Origin: Rhodococcus sp. KBS0724
Lineage (GTDB): Bacteria > Actinomycetota > Actinomycetes > Mycobacteriales > Mycobacteriaceae
Length of the DNA stretch: 64,000 nt
NCBI RefSeq assembly: GCF_005938745.2
Contig: NZ_VCBX02000001.1
Location: forward strand, 5,098,501-5,162,500
Direction: 5' to 3'
The position numbers and the translations under genes are program-made. A model generated the notes under the pieces. That model saw only the letters and a list, made by a program, of their open reading frames with translations. It was not told where the DNA came from and ran no database searches. Positions within the stretch are counted from its first letter, which is position 1. Each line of letters begins with the position of its first letter. Shown here piece after piece: positions 18,699 to 29,360 of this stretch.

Positions 18699-20617
18699 CC
18701 CAGAACTCCGTGCTCTTCGAGCCAGCTCAGCACCCGATGGGCCGCATCGGTACGGTGTGCGGCATCGACGAACTCGTGTCCCTCCCCCGGATACACCACC
18801 AATTCGGTTGGCACCTCGGCAAACCGGAATGCCCGGTGCAGCATCTCGGCTTGCACCAACGGAGTGGTGCGGTCCAACTGACCGTGCAGGATCAGCGTGG
18901 GAGTCGATTCCTTGCCGACGCGGTACACCGGCGAGACACTGACGAGCTTTTCGCGACCGTCCGCGGTTCCGGGACCGATTCCCTGGTGGTACACATGGTC
19001 GTAGCCGCCGCCGAGATTGCTCGTGGTGCGAAAACTCAGCCAATCCGAGACCCCGGACATGACCACGGCAGCGCGGAACTGCCGAATGTCCGTCGCCGCC
19101 AAAGCTGCCAGATAGCCGCCGTAGCTCGAGCCGATGATCGAAGTTCGTGCAGGATCGACGAGTCCCTGGTGCACCAGAACATCCACCCCGGCGATGACGT
19201 CCTCGAGATCGAGACCGCCGACCTCACCGATCACCCCGCGGGCAAATTCCTGCCCGCGGCCACTGCTACCCCGCGGATTGGGCAACAGAACGACGGCCCC
19301 GGCGTGCACCAGTGGTAGCGCCAGGTTGTTCGACTCGGCCGGCGCAAACGCCTCCGACCACAACCAGGTCGGACCACCATGGGCAATGACCACCAACGGC
19401 TGCGGACCGATCGCGTGGGCGCGGCGAATGACAATGCCGTCGATTTCCAGACCGTCGGTGGACACCCAACTCACCGTCTCGGAGATCACCCCGCTCACCA
19501 GATGCTCGGTAGCCCTGTTCAGCTCCGTCACTGCCGTCCAGCCGGGTTCACCGAATTGCAGACGCACCACTTCTGCTGGGCTGCCGTGCATTTCGGCCAC
19601 AGCCAGCGCGTCGCCGTCGGCCGTCAGAGTCAAGGTGGGTTGGCCGTCCGGTCCGTGCAAGCTTCCCGGCGACGTCCACCGCTCGATCTTGTTCCCGTCT
19701 CGGTCGGCGGTGCCGACCTGCACTCCCGTGCGATGCCAGCCGGCGAACCACATCCGCTCGGTGTCGATCCAGCCGAGATCGGTGACGTCGTCGATATCCG
19801 GCCACCGGCGCGTTGCTCCGGTGCCGACGTCGATGGACAGCACCGGGCCGGACACGATCGACAGACCCTCGACGACCAGAGCGGTCCGTCCGTCAGCCGA
19901 CAGCCGAGGCTGGGCAAGTTGCCATTGAGACTGATAGAGAGGGGTTATGGCGCCGGTGACGCCGTCGATCCGAATCAGTTGCGACGCATAGAATCCGGCC
20001 TGACGTGGGTCGCTCGACACGACAGCCACGACGTTACCGTCGTCGTCCCGGTCCGCGGCCCAGACATTGAAGCCGTCTGCGGGCACTTCGGTGCACCGAC
20101 TGCCGTCCGCTGCAACCACATACAGGCTCCGACGAGCCCGATCGGTACGGTCGATCATCGGGTCGCCTGCCGGTCCGACCCGGGTACCCAGATGACTGCC
20201 GTCGCGCTCGGTTCCGTATGCCGCGACCAGGACGAGCATTCCGTCGACGCCGGGACGGATGTCCTCGATAGCACCCGGCATCGACATCGTCCACGCCACC
20301 GTCGCGGTTGCCGAGAAACCGAGCGACGGGACGGAAAGGGCTGTCAGTGTGGAGCATTCACCGTCGGAGCCGCGGGTCGCACAGATCAGACCGGTAGGAC
20401 CCGACCAGCGCAGCAGCCCACAATCGATACCTTCGTCGAGATCGAGTTCGATCGGCGTTCCGAATCCAGGCGCCGACGAGACAAGGTGAACCCGCAACTC
20501 ACCATCGGGACCGGTGGCAAGCAGACAGGCGGCAATCGGCAGTGCCCGGTGGGCCACCAACTCGAAGGGCGTACGAAGAAGCTCGATTTGGGCGTGAATA
20601 TCCAGTGCAGTCATCAT
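18695..20617 (-). CDS. S9 family peptidase (prolyl oligopeptidase/acylaminoacyl-peptidase type)
   Basis: About 640 residues. An N-terminal beta-propeller-like region (~1-390) precedes an alpha/beta-hydrolase domain with the nucleophile elbow GSSYGGY, the aspartate loop ILHGQLDRTTPL and the histidine in YPGEGHEF, so the Ser-Asp-His triad is complete. No signal peptide is seen, so it acts in the cytosol. Embedded in a peptide-uptake operon, it probably hydrolyses the imported oligopeptides. The start overlaps the stop of the binding-protein gene. Confidence 0.9.
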   Translation of the reverse strand: MMTALDIHAQIELLRTPFELVAHRALPIAACLLATGPDGELRVHLVSSAPGFGTPIELDLDEGIDCGLLRWSGPTGLICATRGSDGECSTLTALSVPSLGFSATATVAWTMSMPGAIEDIRPGVDGMLVLVAAYGTERDGSHLGTRVGPAGDPMIDRTDRARRSLYVVAADGSRCTEVPADGFNVWAADRDDDGNVVAVVSSDPRQAGFYASQLIRIDGVTGAITPLYQSQWQLAQPRLSADGRTALVVEGLSIVSGPVLSIDVGTGATRRWPDIDDVTDLGWIDTERMWFAGWHRTGVQVGTADRDGNKIERWTSPGSLHGPDGQPTLTLTADGDALAVAEMHGSPAEVVRLQFGEPGWTAVTELNRATEHLVSGVISETVSWVSTDGLEIDGIVIRRAHAIGPQPLVVIAHGGPTWLWSEAFAPAESNNLALPLVHAGAVVLLPNPRGSSGRGQEFARGVIGEVGGLDLEDVIAGVDVLVHQGLVDPARTSIIGSSYGGYLAALAATDIRQFRAAVVMSGVSDWLSFRTTSNLGGGYDHVYHQGIGPGTADGREKLVSVSPVYRVGKESTPTLILHGQLDRTTPLVQAEMLHRAFRFAEVPTELVVYPGEGHEFVDAAHRTDAAHRVLSWLEEHGVLG

Positions 20618-22260
20618 GCCCGGGCGAAAACCTGAGTCGCCCATGGGCCGATGAAGAAATAAGGGCTGTACGTCGATGTGCCGACGACAGGACCGAAAGC
20701 AGTTGCGCCTTCGCCCCACCACAACGGCTGGTACGGCACGTCCGCTGCGGCGAGAACCAATGCCTCGGAAAGCAATTGACCACGGGCAGCCGGATCGGTT
20801 TCGAGGCGCTCGCGGCGAAGGAGATCCGTGACGGCATCGTTTCGGTAGTCGGCGATGTTGGTGCCGTTGACGCCCGCGTTGTCAGCGTTGAGCAACTGCT
20901 GCGTGTACTCGGCCGGGTCACCGGTGGTCGCGAAGTACCAGCCCAAACTGATACCGGCCTCGTGTTTGCCGAGGTCTGCTATCCACTGCTCCAAGCTCAC
21001 CTCTTCGACCTCGAGCGTGATCCCGATCTTCTTGACGTTCTCGGCGAGGCTCAGAAGTGCCTTGCCGATCTGCGGGCCGCTGTTGGGATAGGTGACGGTA
21101 TCGGAAAAGCCGTTCGGCACCGAAGACTGCGCCAATTCCTTGCCGGCCGCGTCGAGGTCGAAGTCGAATTGCGGAATGCGCTGGTAGAGCTCGTCGACCG
21201 CGCCGGGATCGAGCACGCCACCCCATTGCTGCCGGGTGGGTAGCGTGGCTGCCACCTCACCGTGGGTACGCAGCACACTCTTGACGATGGCGGCGCGATC
21301 GATCGAGTGCGCAACCGCAGCACGAACATGCTTGTCGTTCCAGGGCGCCTTGGTGGTGTTGAACGCAAGCGCCACCACCGAGTTGTCGGACGCCGTCTGT
21401 ACGTCGACGCCGTCGAGACCGCTCCACTGCTCGAGCTGATCGAAGGGAACGCTCGTCGCCATGTCGAAGGAATTCTGGCGCATGGCGATCAAGCGCGTCG
21501 TTTCATCACCCACAAATTCGATCCGCACCTGCGCGGCCTTCGGAGCCTCACTCCACCAACCGTCGTTGCGCTGCAAGGTCACATGGGAGTCCGGCACGAA
21601 CTCGGCCACCGCATACGGCCCCGTACCGAGGATCTTCGTTGCGGGGGTGCCGATGGTTCCGGCATTCTGCGCGAGAAACGCCCGGCTGGTGATCTGAAGT
21701 GTGCCCGGGCTCAGCGCCCACGAGAACAACGAATCAGGGGCACTGAGAGTAATCGTCAATTCTCGATCACCGGTCTGGGTAACCGACACGACATTTGTGT
21801 ACGCGTAAGCGAAAGCCGACGTCGATCCCTTGACCGAGTGCTGTTCGATCGACGCGATCACGTCGTCGACCGTCAACAAGGTCCCATCCGAAAAACGCAC
21901 GTCCGGCCGGATCTTGTAGACGTAGGTTGTGGCGTCCGGCCTGGTCCAGGATTCAGCCAGACCAGGCGCGAGGGTGCCGTCGGCAGCCACCGTGACCAGC
22001 GCTTCCTGGACGAGCAGCGCCACCGTGAGATTCGCGATTCCGGCAGACTTGCTGACGTCGAGTGTGCTGATGGAAGCAGGCAACGCGACTGTGAGCAGAT
22101 CGATCGGGCCATCACTTTGCGTGACCGTCACCCCGCTGCCCGATTTCTCGTCAGTGGAACAGGCTGCAAGCAAGCCCGGAACCGCGATAACGCCCGAGGC
22201 GATCGCAATGCCTCGCAGAAGATCTCGGCGACTGAGGCGGGGCTGGGGTAGAGCGTCCAT
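20614..22260 (-). CDS. Peptide ABC transporter substrate-binding lipoprotein (SBP_bac_5)
   Basis: 548 residues. The N-terminus has a twin-arginine-like LSRRDLLRG, a hydrophobic stretch and the lipobox LAAC with the acylated Cys near residue 36, so it is an anchored extracytoplasmic lipoprotein, possibly Tat-exported. The rest fits DppA/OppA-type family 5 binding proteins (SDGTLLTVDDVIASIEQ, ALAFNTTKAPWNDKHVRAAV). It is the first gene of the operon; the promoter should lie in about 22261-22330. Its ligand is inferred as oligopeptides from the downstream peptidase. Confidence 0.9.
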   Translation of the reverse strand: MDALPQPRLSRRDLLRGIAIASGVIAVPGLLAACSTDEKSGSGVTVTQSDGPIDLLTVALPASISTLDVSKSAGIANLTVALLVQEALVTVAADGTLAPGLAESWTRPDATTYVYKIRPDVRFSDGTLLTVDDVIASIEQHSVKGSTSAFAYAYTNVVSVTQTGDRELTITLSAPDSLFSWALSPGTLQITSRAFLAQNAGTIGTPATKILGTGPYAVAEFVPDSHVTLQRNDGWWSEAPKAAQVRIEFVGDETTRLIAMRQNSFDMATSVPFDQLEQWSGLDGVDVQTASDNSVVALAFNTTKAPWNDKHVRAAVAHSIDRAAIVKSVLRTHGEVAATLPTRQQWGGVLDPGAVDELYQRIPQFDFDLDAAGKELAQSSVPNGFSDTVTYPNSGPQIGKALLSLAENVKKIGITLEVEEVSLEQWIADLGKHEAGISLGWYFATTGDPAEYTQQLLNADNAGVNGTNIADYRNDAVTDLLRRERLETDPAARGQLLSEALVLAAADVPYQPLWWGEGATAFGPVVGTSTYSPYFFIGPWATQVFARA

Positions 22261-22401
22261 GTGCGCAACCTGTCTACTGATGGTGTCCAATCGGGACGTT
22301 ACACTATACAGATGACCTGTCGCCGTCAACGCGAAAGGGCGCCATCGTGTCCTCCGACACACAGCCGTCGACGTAATCGGGGCCGCGGCAAACCCTGCCC
22401 T

Positions 22402-22434
22402 TGAAAAGCCCCTGAAAAGCCCCTGAAAAGCACT
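22402..22434. repeat. 11-bp tandem repeat, three units
   Basis: TGAAAAGCCCC occurs at 22402-22412 and 22413-22423, with a third, diverged copy at 22424-22434 running into the palindromic repeat. It lies between the binding-protein gene and a methyltransferase gene. Confidence 0.7.
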
Positions 22435-22482
22435 GTGCGCCTTTATTAACCGCGGGCGGTTAACAAAGGCGCACAGCAAACT
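22432..22482 (-). repeat. Palindromic repeat, copy 2 (inverted)
   Basis: Reverse complement of the element at 2400-2450, 49 of 51 bases identical. The arms are 22433-22453 and 22456-22476 (20 of 21 paired) around a GG centre, and the AGTTTG flank is on the right in this orientation. It lies 14 bp beyond the stop of a minus-strand methyltransferase gene and upstream of the peptide operon. Confidence 0.8.
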
Positions 22483-22496
22483 GCAGGATTTGTCGG

Positions 22497-23153
22497 TTAG
22501 TGCCCCAGCGCCGTCCATTCGGGATCCGGCTTGCTCGCCACTATCCGGAACACGACGCCACCCCGTCCGCTGCGCTGCACTTCGTCGATCAGGAAACCCG
22601 CGTCCTCGAGATACCCGATGGGATCACGAGTGAGGTGGTCGGAACCGAAACGCACGAAGAGCGGTTCGACCACCTTCATCACGGCACGCGCAAGAACATT
22701 GGTGCTCGGCCCATGTTCCGCCAGTACAAATCGACCACCGGGCACCAGAACGCGAAAGGCTTCGACTGCGGCTCGGCCCGGATCCGGAATCGTGCAGAAC
22801 GCGTAGGTGGACAGCAGCGTGTCGACGCACTCGTCGGGAATATCAAGTTCCTGCACGTCGCCGTACCGAAGATCGACGCTGGTGCTCACTCCCTCGAAGA
22901 CCTTGGCTCGTGCCTGATCGAGCATCGCTTTCGAGATGTCCACACCGATGACGTAGTCGACGTCCTTCCCGTAGAGCGGCAGGTTCAGCCCGGTGCCCAC
23001 GGCAATCTCGACGACGCGGCCACGAGCTTGGTCGACGGCCCATCTGCGTGCGTCACCGAGCGCAAAGCGTTCGAAGCGTCCGATCTGTCGGTCGTAGTGA
23101 GTCGCCATCGCATCGAAACTCTTGGCGACCTGTGCTGTGTCCGGTTCGCGCAT
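22497..23153 (-). CDS. Class I SAM-dependent methyltransferase (UbiE-like)
   Basis: 218 residues. Motif I is VVEIAVGTGLNLPLY near residue 48, then VIGVDISKAMLDQARAK and a motif IV-like DTLLSTYAFCTIPDP. These fit the Methyltransf_11 group that methylates small molecules, lipids or quinones; the substrate is unknown. ATG 23153 gives a compact protein with a short helical N-terminus; the frame is open further upstream but without domain content. A palindromic repeat follows the stop, as it does at the other methyltransferase gene. Confidence 0.8.
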   Translation of the reverse strand: MREPDTAQVAKSFDAMATHYDRQIGRFERFALGDARRWAVDQARGRVVEIAVGTGLNLPLYGKDVDYVIGVDISKAMLDQARAKVFEGVSTSVDLRYGDVQELDIPDECVDTLLSTYAFCTIPDPGRAAVEAFRVLVPGGRFVLAEHGPSTNVLARAVMKVVEPLFVRFGSDHLTRDPIGYLEDAGFLIDEVQRSGRGGVVFRIVASKPDPEWTALGH

Positions 23154-23402
23154 GATGCCCCATTCGCTCGATCCTCTGTGCAGTCTCGCACGCGAACAAC
23201 TAGCCCGGAAGCCCTTAACGCAACGACGTCTGCAGAGTTGGGAGCGGGTCTGCGCTACTAACGCTGTGAACTCGCCGGTATCGTTCGAGGTGACCTGCCG
23301 CCGCCTCCGACGTTCATGGGATAGAGACCTCGTGCGATCAACCACCCGCATTACCGGATCCGTCCGGCCACCCTTTTCCACTGACTCAACTGGAGGTCTG
23401 TG

Positions 23403-24344
23403 ATGGCCGGTGGACTCTTTGCCCTGCTCGACGACGTCGCCGCTCTGGCCCGCATGGCAGCAGCGTCGATCGACGACGTTGCTGCTGCGACCGGCAAGGC
23501 AACCGCCAAGGCGGCAGGCGTCGTGATCGACGACGCTGCTGTCACTCCGCAGTACGTGCGCGGTTTGGCGGCCGAACGCGAGCTGCCGATCATCAAGCGC
23601 ATCGCGATCGGCTCGCTTCGTAACAAACTGTTGATCATTCTGCCGATCGCTCTGCTGCTCAGCCAGTTTCTCCCCGGGCTGCTGACTCCCCTGCTGATGG
23701 TGGGTGGCTGTTACCTCAGCTACGAAGCTGTCCACAAAATTTGGGGAGCGATTTTCGGCCACGGTGACCATCACGAGAGCGCCGACGAGCATCCCCGTGA
23801 CGAAGAGGCTGTTGTCTCCGGCGCCGTGCGTACCGACCTGATTCTGTCGGCCGAGATCATGGTGATCGCACTCAACACCATCGCGAGCGAAGGTTTCTGG
23901 AGCCGACTGGTGATCCTTGCCGTCGTCGCTGTGGTGATCACCGTTGTCGTCTACGGCGTTGTCGGATTGATCGTGAAGATGGACGACATCGGTCTGCGGA
24001 TCGCCGAGTCGTCATCCGGCTTCACTCACAAGGTCGGCCGTGGCCTCGTTCGCGGCATGCCGCACGTGATGTCGGTGCTCTCCGTCGTCGGCACCGCCGC
24101 GATGCTGTGGGTCGGTGGCCACATTCTTCTGGTCGGCATCGACGAGTTGGGCTTCCATCCCCTCTACGACGCCGTTCATCACGGCGAAGAAGCTGTCGAG
24201 GATATTGCCGGCATCGGCGGTGTCCTGGCATGGATTGTCAACACCCTTGCGTCCGCAGCTCTCGGTCTGGTGGTCGGCGCCGTGATCGTCGCGGCACAGC
24301 TGGGTATCACCAACCTGTTGGCAAAGCGTTCTGCCGCCGCTTGA
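23403..24344 (+). CDS. DUF808 family inner-membrane protein (YedI-like)
   Basis: 313 residues. The N-terminal GGLFALLDDVAALARMAAASIDD and RELPIIKRIAIGSLRNK are hallmarks of the DUF808/YedI family, followed by several hydrophobic segments. The function is not established. The ATG at 23403 has GGAGG 6 nt upstream, better than the GTG at 23400. Its stop directly abuts the stop of the convergent ABM gene. Confidence 0.85.
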   Translation: MAGGLFALLDDVAALARMAAASIDDVAAATGKATAKAAGVVIDDAAVTPQYVRGLAAERELPIIKRIAIGSLRNKLLIILPIALLLSQFLPGLLTPLLMVGGCYLSYEAVHKIWGAIFGHGDHHESADEHPRDEEAVVSGAVRTDLILSAEIMVIALNTIASEGFWSRLVILAVVAVVITVVVYGVVGLIVKMDDIGLRIAESSSGFTHKVGRGLVRGMPHVMSVLSVVGTAAMLWVGGHILLVGIDELGFHPLYDAVHHGEEAVEDIAGIGGVLAWIVNTLASAALGLVVGAVIVAAQLGITNLLAKRSAAA

Positions 24345-24668
24345 TCAGCTGATCTCCAGCTCCCCCATCCGTGACCAGTCGACGCCGGGAATGTCGGCGT
24401 TGATGATTCGCGGCGTTTCACTCAACGCCGGGCGCATGGATTCGAGCCCACGGCGAAAGTGATCACTGTTGACGTGATCGGACCCGGCCTCGGGATCCCG
24501 GAATGCCTCCACCAGGAGGTACTGTCCGGGATTCTCGGCACTGTGGAACCAGTCGAACCAGAGGTTGCCAGGTTCCGATCTCGTCGCGTCGGTGAATTCC
24601 TTCGTCCGTTCCAGCCAGGTGTCACGATGTTCTTCGAGCACATCGAACTTCACCACGATGAAGATCAT
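24345..24668 (-). CDS. Antibiotic biosynthesis monooxygenase (ABM) domain protein
   Basis: 107 residues forming one ABM-type ferredoxin-like barrel: MIFIVVKFDVLEEHRDTWLE, a central WFDWFHSAENPGQYLLVEAF and a C-terminal DHFRRGLESM. Relatives are quinol or heme monooxygenases and dimeric cofactor-free oxidases. It lies downstream of the propane operon but behind a strong hairpin, so it may be a separate unit. A small oxygenase here could act on a breakdown product; that is inference. Confidence 0.8.
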   Translation of the reverse strand: MIFIVVKFDVLEEHRDTWLERTKEFTDATRSEPGNLWFDWFHSAENPGQYLLVEAFRDPEAGSDHVNSDHFRRGLESMRPALSETPRIINADIPGVDWSRMGELEIS

Positions 24669-24697
24669 TGCTACCCCAATCTGTGCATTCGCCTCAT

Positions 24698-24742
24698 GCG
24701 CGCGGTCTGCCACTTCTCATTCAAGCGTGGCAGACCGCGCGC
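24698..24742. terminator. Strong hairpin after the propane operon GroEL gene
   Basis: A perfect 16-bp GC-rich stem (24698-24713 with 24727-24742) around a 13-nt loop. It lies 28 bp beyond the groEL-like stop on the minus strand and before the ABM gene. No U-run follows, so it may act as a Rho-aided terminator or an mRNA 3'-end stabiliser. Confidence 0.7.
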
Positions 24743-24770
24743 CGTGTCCGACGGTGGTTTCAGTAGATAT

Positions 24771-26504
<1,734 letters not shown>

Positions 26505-26512
26505 GGCGCCGA

Positions 26513-27538
26513 CTACGGAACGAGGATCGCCCGCCCACGCACACGCCCTGAATCCAAATCGTCGAGTGCGTTCTGGAACTCCTCGAGCGGGTATTTGGTT
26601 GTATGCAGAGTCACTTTGCCTTGGGCTGCAAGGATCATGAGTTCCTGCAAGTCGTTGTAGGAACCGACCAGATTGCCGATGAAGTTGATCTCGGTCGAAA
26701 TCACGTCAATTGTGGGAACGTCGATGTTCTCGCCGTATCCGATGACGTAGTAGTTGCCCGCGCGGCGAAGCATGGCGATCCCCTCCGCGGTGGCGCCGCC
26801 CTCACCGACAAAGTCGACGACAGCCTCCGCGCCGTGACCTCTCGTCAAGTCCAGGACTTGCTGCACATGGGTGCCGTCAGCGACGATCCCGTGGTCGGCG
26901 CCGATGTCGACGGCCAGCTTGACCGCCTCGGGATTTCGGTCGAGTACCACCACCGTCACTCCCGAAATCGCTTTGAGCACTTGAATTCCGATGTGACCGA
27001 GCCCGCCGGCACCGATCACCACACACACGTCACCTGGCCTGGTCGCGCCCGCGACCTTCGCGACTGCGTGGTACGCCGTCAGTCCGGCGTCCGCGAGGGC
27101 GGCGACATCAGCGGGATTGAGCGAGTCGTCGATCCGCACGACGCTGCGAGCCGTGGTGCGAAGGTATTCCGCGTAGCCGCCGTTGGTGTCGATTCCCGGG
27201 AATTGACTGTTCTCACAGTGCACGTCGTCGCCGAACCGGCACGCACGACACAACCCGCACGTGATCAGTGGATGCAGAATCACCGTGTCGCCCACCGAAA
27301 CATTGGTGACGGCATCGCCCACGGCATGAACCCAGCCGGCGTTCTCGTGACCGATCGTGTACGGCAGTTCGACCCCGCTCTTTTCCTTCCACTGACCTTC
27401 GAGAACGTGAATGTCGGTACGGCACACGCCCGCTCCCCCGATCCGCACTATGACATCGAGCGGGCTCTCGATCTTCGGCTCCGGAATGTCGGTGAGCTGC
27501 AACTTGGTGTGATACCCCACAACTTGTACGGCCTTCAT
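26513..27538 (-). CDS. Zinc-dependent alcohol dehydrogenase (propanol oxidation)
   Basis: 341 residues of the medium-chain family. Catalytic zinc ligands are C39, H64 and E65; structural zinc cysteines are C94, C97, C100 and C108; the coenzyme loop is GAGGLGHIG. The acidic residue after the second Rossmann strand (VVVLDRN) favours NAD. In propane operons of Gordonia and Rhodococcus this gene oxidises the propanol made by the monooxygenase. The ATG overlaps the upstream stop (ATGA). Confidence 0.93.
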   Translation of the reverse strand: MKAVQVVGYHTKLQLTDIPEPKIESPLDVIVRIGGAGVCRTDIHVLEGQWKEKSGVELPYTIGHENAGWVHAVGDAVTNVSVGDTVILHPLITCGLCRACRFGDDVHCENSQFPGIDTNGGYAEYLRTTARSVVRIDDSLNPADVAALADAGLTAYHAVAKVAGATRPGDVCVVIGAGGLGHIGIQVLKAISGVTVVVLDRNPEAVKLAVDIGADHGIVADGTHVQQVLDLTRGHGAEAVVDFVGEGGATAEGIAMLRRAGNYYVIGYGENIDVPTIDVISTEINFIGNLVGSYNDLQELMILAAQGKVTLHTTKYPLEEFQNALDDLDSGRVRGRAILVP

Positions 27539-28272
27539 TGTGAGCTCCTGAGGTTGGTGATCGAGGGTAGGGCGCCGGCGGGTTCTTCGTCGGCGTAGCG
27601 GGTGGCGAGCAGGCCGCGGCAGAAATGTGCGTTGCCTTCCATCGAAATTCGGACCGACTTGGCAAATCGCAGACGCATGGGCACGTCGTCACGGGCTATG
27701 GCATGCCCCTCCTCGTCGACGACGACTCGGCTGTTCGGGCACGTGCTCAGACCGATGGCAACACGGCGACGCATCAACGCCGCCTTGTTTTTCCCGGCCG
27801 GGAGGTCGCGCAACGTCAATGCACTGATCTGGTCTACCGCCAACGAGGTTCTCTTCAGAAGAAATTCGACGCATCGTTCCATCGCCGCTGTATGCGCCTT
27901 GCGGAGGAAAATTCTGCGCAGCTCACTCAGACTTTCCTCCGCCTCGACACCGAAGGTGCCGACATAGCCGGCGTCCGCAGCCAATCCGTTGTTGATCTTG
28001 TTGCTGTCGTGATGATCGTCGAGCATGATCCGCACCTCGCCGACATCATCGACCAAACGCAGAGCGTCCTGAGCGTCGGATGCCATGAGGTAAGCGAAGT
28101 TCGGCGAACAGAATGCGGTGGGCAGCCGCAGATGCACGGTGACTCCGTTGTCGTCGATCGCCACCGAGCGCACGAATCCCAATTCGGTGATCGGCTCGTC
28201 GAGTTCCGGATCTGTGACAGTCGCGAGGGCCTCGAGGATGTCCTGCTCCACCGAGACCGCAAGTGCGGTCAT
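27535..28272 (-). CDS. MIP18/DUF59 (SufT/PaaD-like) metal-sulfur cluster assembly protein
   Basis: 245 residues. The first ~100 match the MIP18 fold: DILEALATVTDPELDEPITELGFV with the DPE motif, then LRLPTAFCSPNFAYLMASDA including the usual reactive cysteine. The remaining ~140 residues are an extension unknown to me (ALMRRRVAIGLSTCPNSRVV, FCRGLLATRYADEEPAG). It may help load iron into the diiron hydroxylase or the 2Fe-2S reductase. It overlaps both neighbours by 4 bp, so it is firmly in the operon. Confidence 0.85.
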   Translation of the reverse strand: MTALAVSVEQDILEALATVTDPELDEPITELGFVRSVAIDDNGVTVHLRLPTAFCSPNFAYLMASDAQDALRLVDDVGEVRIMLDDHHDSNKINNGLAADAGYVGTFGVEAEESLSELRRIFLRKAHTAAMERCVEFLLKRTSLAVDQISALTLRDLPAGKNKAALMRRRVAIGLSTCPNSRVVVDEEGHAIARDDVPMRLRFAKSVRISMEGNAHFCRGLLATRYADEEPAGALPSITNLRSSQ

Positions 28273-29315
28273 GACGACACAACCTCTCGCGCTCCAGCTG
28301 CGACCTCAACACCCTCCTGCCCTGCCGGCTCGGCCGGCCGCAGTTCAGCGGGAACGTCGATGTCGTAGAGGGCCGCCGCATTGAGCCCGAGGATCTTCTT
28401 CTTCTGTTCCACGGTGATCGGAGCGTATTCGGACTGCATGTCCTCCGGAATCTGGAAGTCGACGAACTTCTCGATCAGCCATTTCGGCGTCCAGATTCCG
28501 TAGTCGCTACTGAAGAGGATCTTGTCTTCGCCGATCCAGTACAGGAGCTCCCCGATGATCTGGGCGAAATACCTTGGGCGAGTGTGGATGAACGGCAATG
28601 CGACCGCCAATCCGCCGTACACGTTGGACTCCTGGGTTGCGATCCAGCAGAAGTCCTCCAACCGGGGCAAGCCAACGTGCTCGACGACAAATCGTAGGTC
28701 GAGGTAGTCGGTCGCGACCTTGTCGACGTCCGCCACGTCGAACGCGTCACGGTCGAGCGGGCGAATCGTCGGACCTTTGTGCACGTGAACGTTCTTGATA
28801 CCCAACGTGATGCACTCTTCGAGGTACCGCCGCGACCACGGGTCGTCGAGTTTGTATCCGCGGGAGTCGCCATGCCACTCGGCCGTGTAGAGCTTGACGC
28901 CCTGCAGGTTCATCCGCTCGGCGTCCCGGCGCAGTTGTTCCAGGCCTGCCTCCTCGTAGCGAGGATCGTAGGCATGGTTGTACGTGAGCTTGTCCGGGTG
29001 CTTCTGTGTCAAGGCAAAGGCCTCCTCGGTCTGCCCGAATCCGTTGACGTAGAAGTCACTGAGCAGCGTGGCCTGGAAGATCGCGTGATCGACGTAGCCG
29101 TCCACGAAAAGATCCTTCATCAGCCGATCCGAACCGTAGTAGGTGTAGGTGTCGTAGTCCCACACCTCGTCCTCGGGGCTCAGGTTCTTGTGGTAATCGT
29201 AGAAACAGTCGATGAACTGCTTGCCGTGCACGTTCTTGTGGTTCGACTCGCGCCCGTCCCAGAGGTGCACGTGCCCGTCGACGATGAAATACTTGTGCCC
29301 GTCCTTCTGATACAT
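28269..29315 (-). CDS. Amidohydrolase family (TIM-barrel) metal-dependent hydrolase
   Basis: 348 residues. The metal-binding HxH is H15/H17 in VDGHVHLW, a later histidine is in VVEHVGLPRLEDF, and the C-terminal aspartate is in ILFSSDYGIW. These fit the amidohydrolase_2 group (decarboxylases, lactonases, hydrolases). The C-terminal ~25 residues are a low-complexity tail. It lies between prmD and the DUF59 gene, as in other propane monooxygenase operons. Its role there is unproven; assistance in enzyme maturation or a hydrolytic step are both possible. Confidence 0.88.
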   Translation of the reverse strand: MYQKDGHKYFIVDGHVHLWDGRESNHKNVHGKQFIDCFYDYHKNLSPEDEVWDYDTYTYYGSDRLMKDLFVDGYVDHAIFQATLLSDFYVNGFGQTEEAFALTQKHPDKLTYNHAYDPRYEEAGLEQLRRDAERMNLQGVKLYTAEWHGDSRGYKLDDPWSRRYLEECITLGIKNVHVHKGPTIRPLDRDAFDVADVDKVATDYLDLRFVVEHVGLPRLEDFCWIATQESNVYGGLAVALPFIHTRPRYFAQIIGELLYWIGEDKILFSSDYGIWTPKWLIEKFVDFQIPEDMQSEYAPITVEQKKKILGLNAAALYDIDVPAELRPAEPAGQEGVEVAAGAREVVSS

Positions 29316-29360
29316 CGCTTCCCTCGCTTCGCTTTTCAGTTCGTACAGGGTGGGTAACGG

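Noticed and set aside
18699..19043. Extension of the DppB-like permease upstream into the peptidase gene
   Set aside because: The extra residues are out-of-frame peptidase sequence; GTG 18698 gives the family N-terminus and the GTGA overlap seen throughout the operon.
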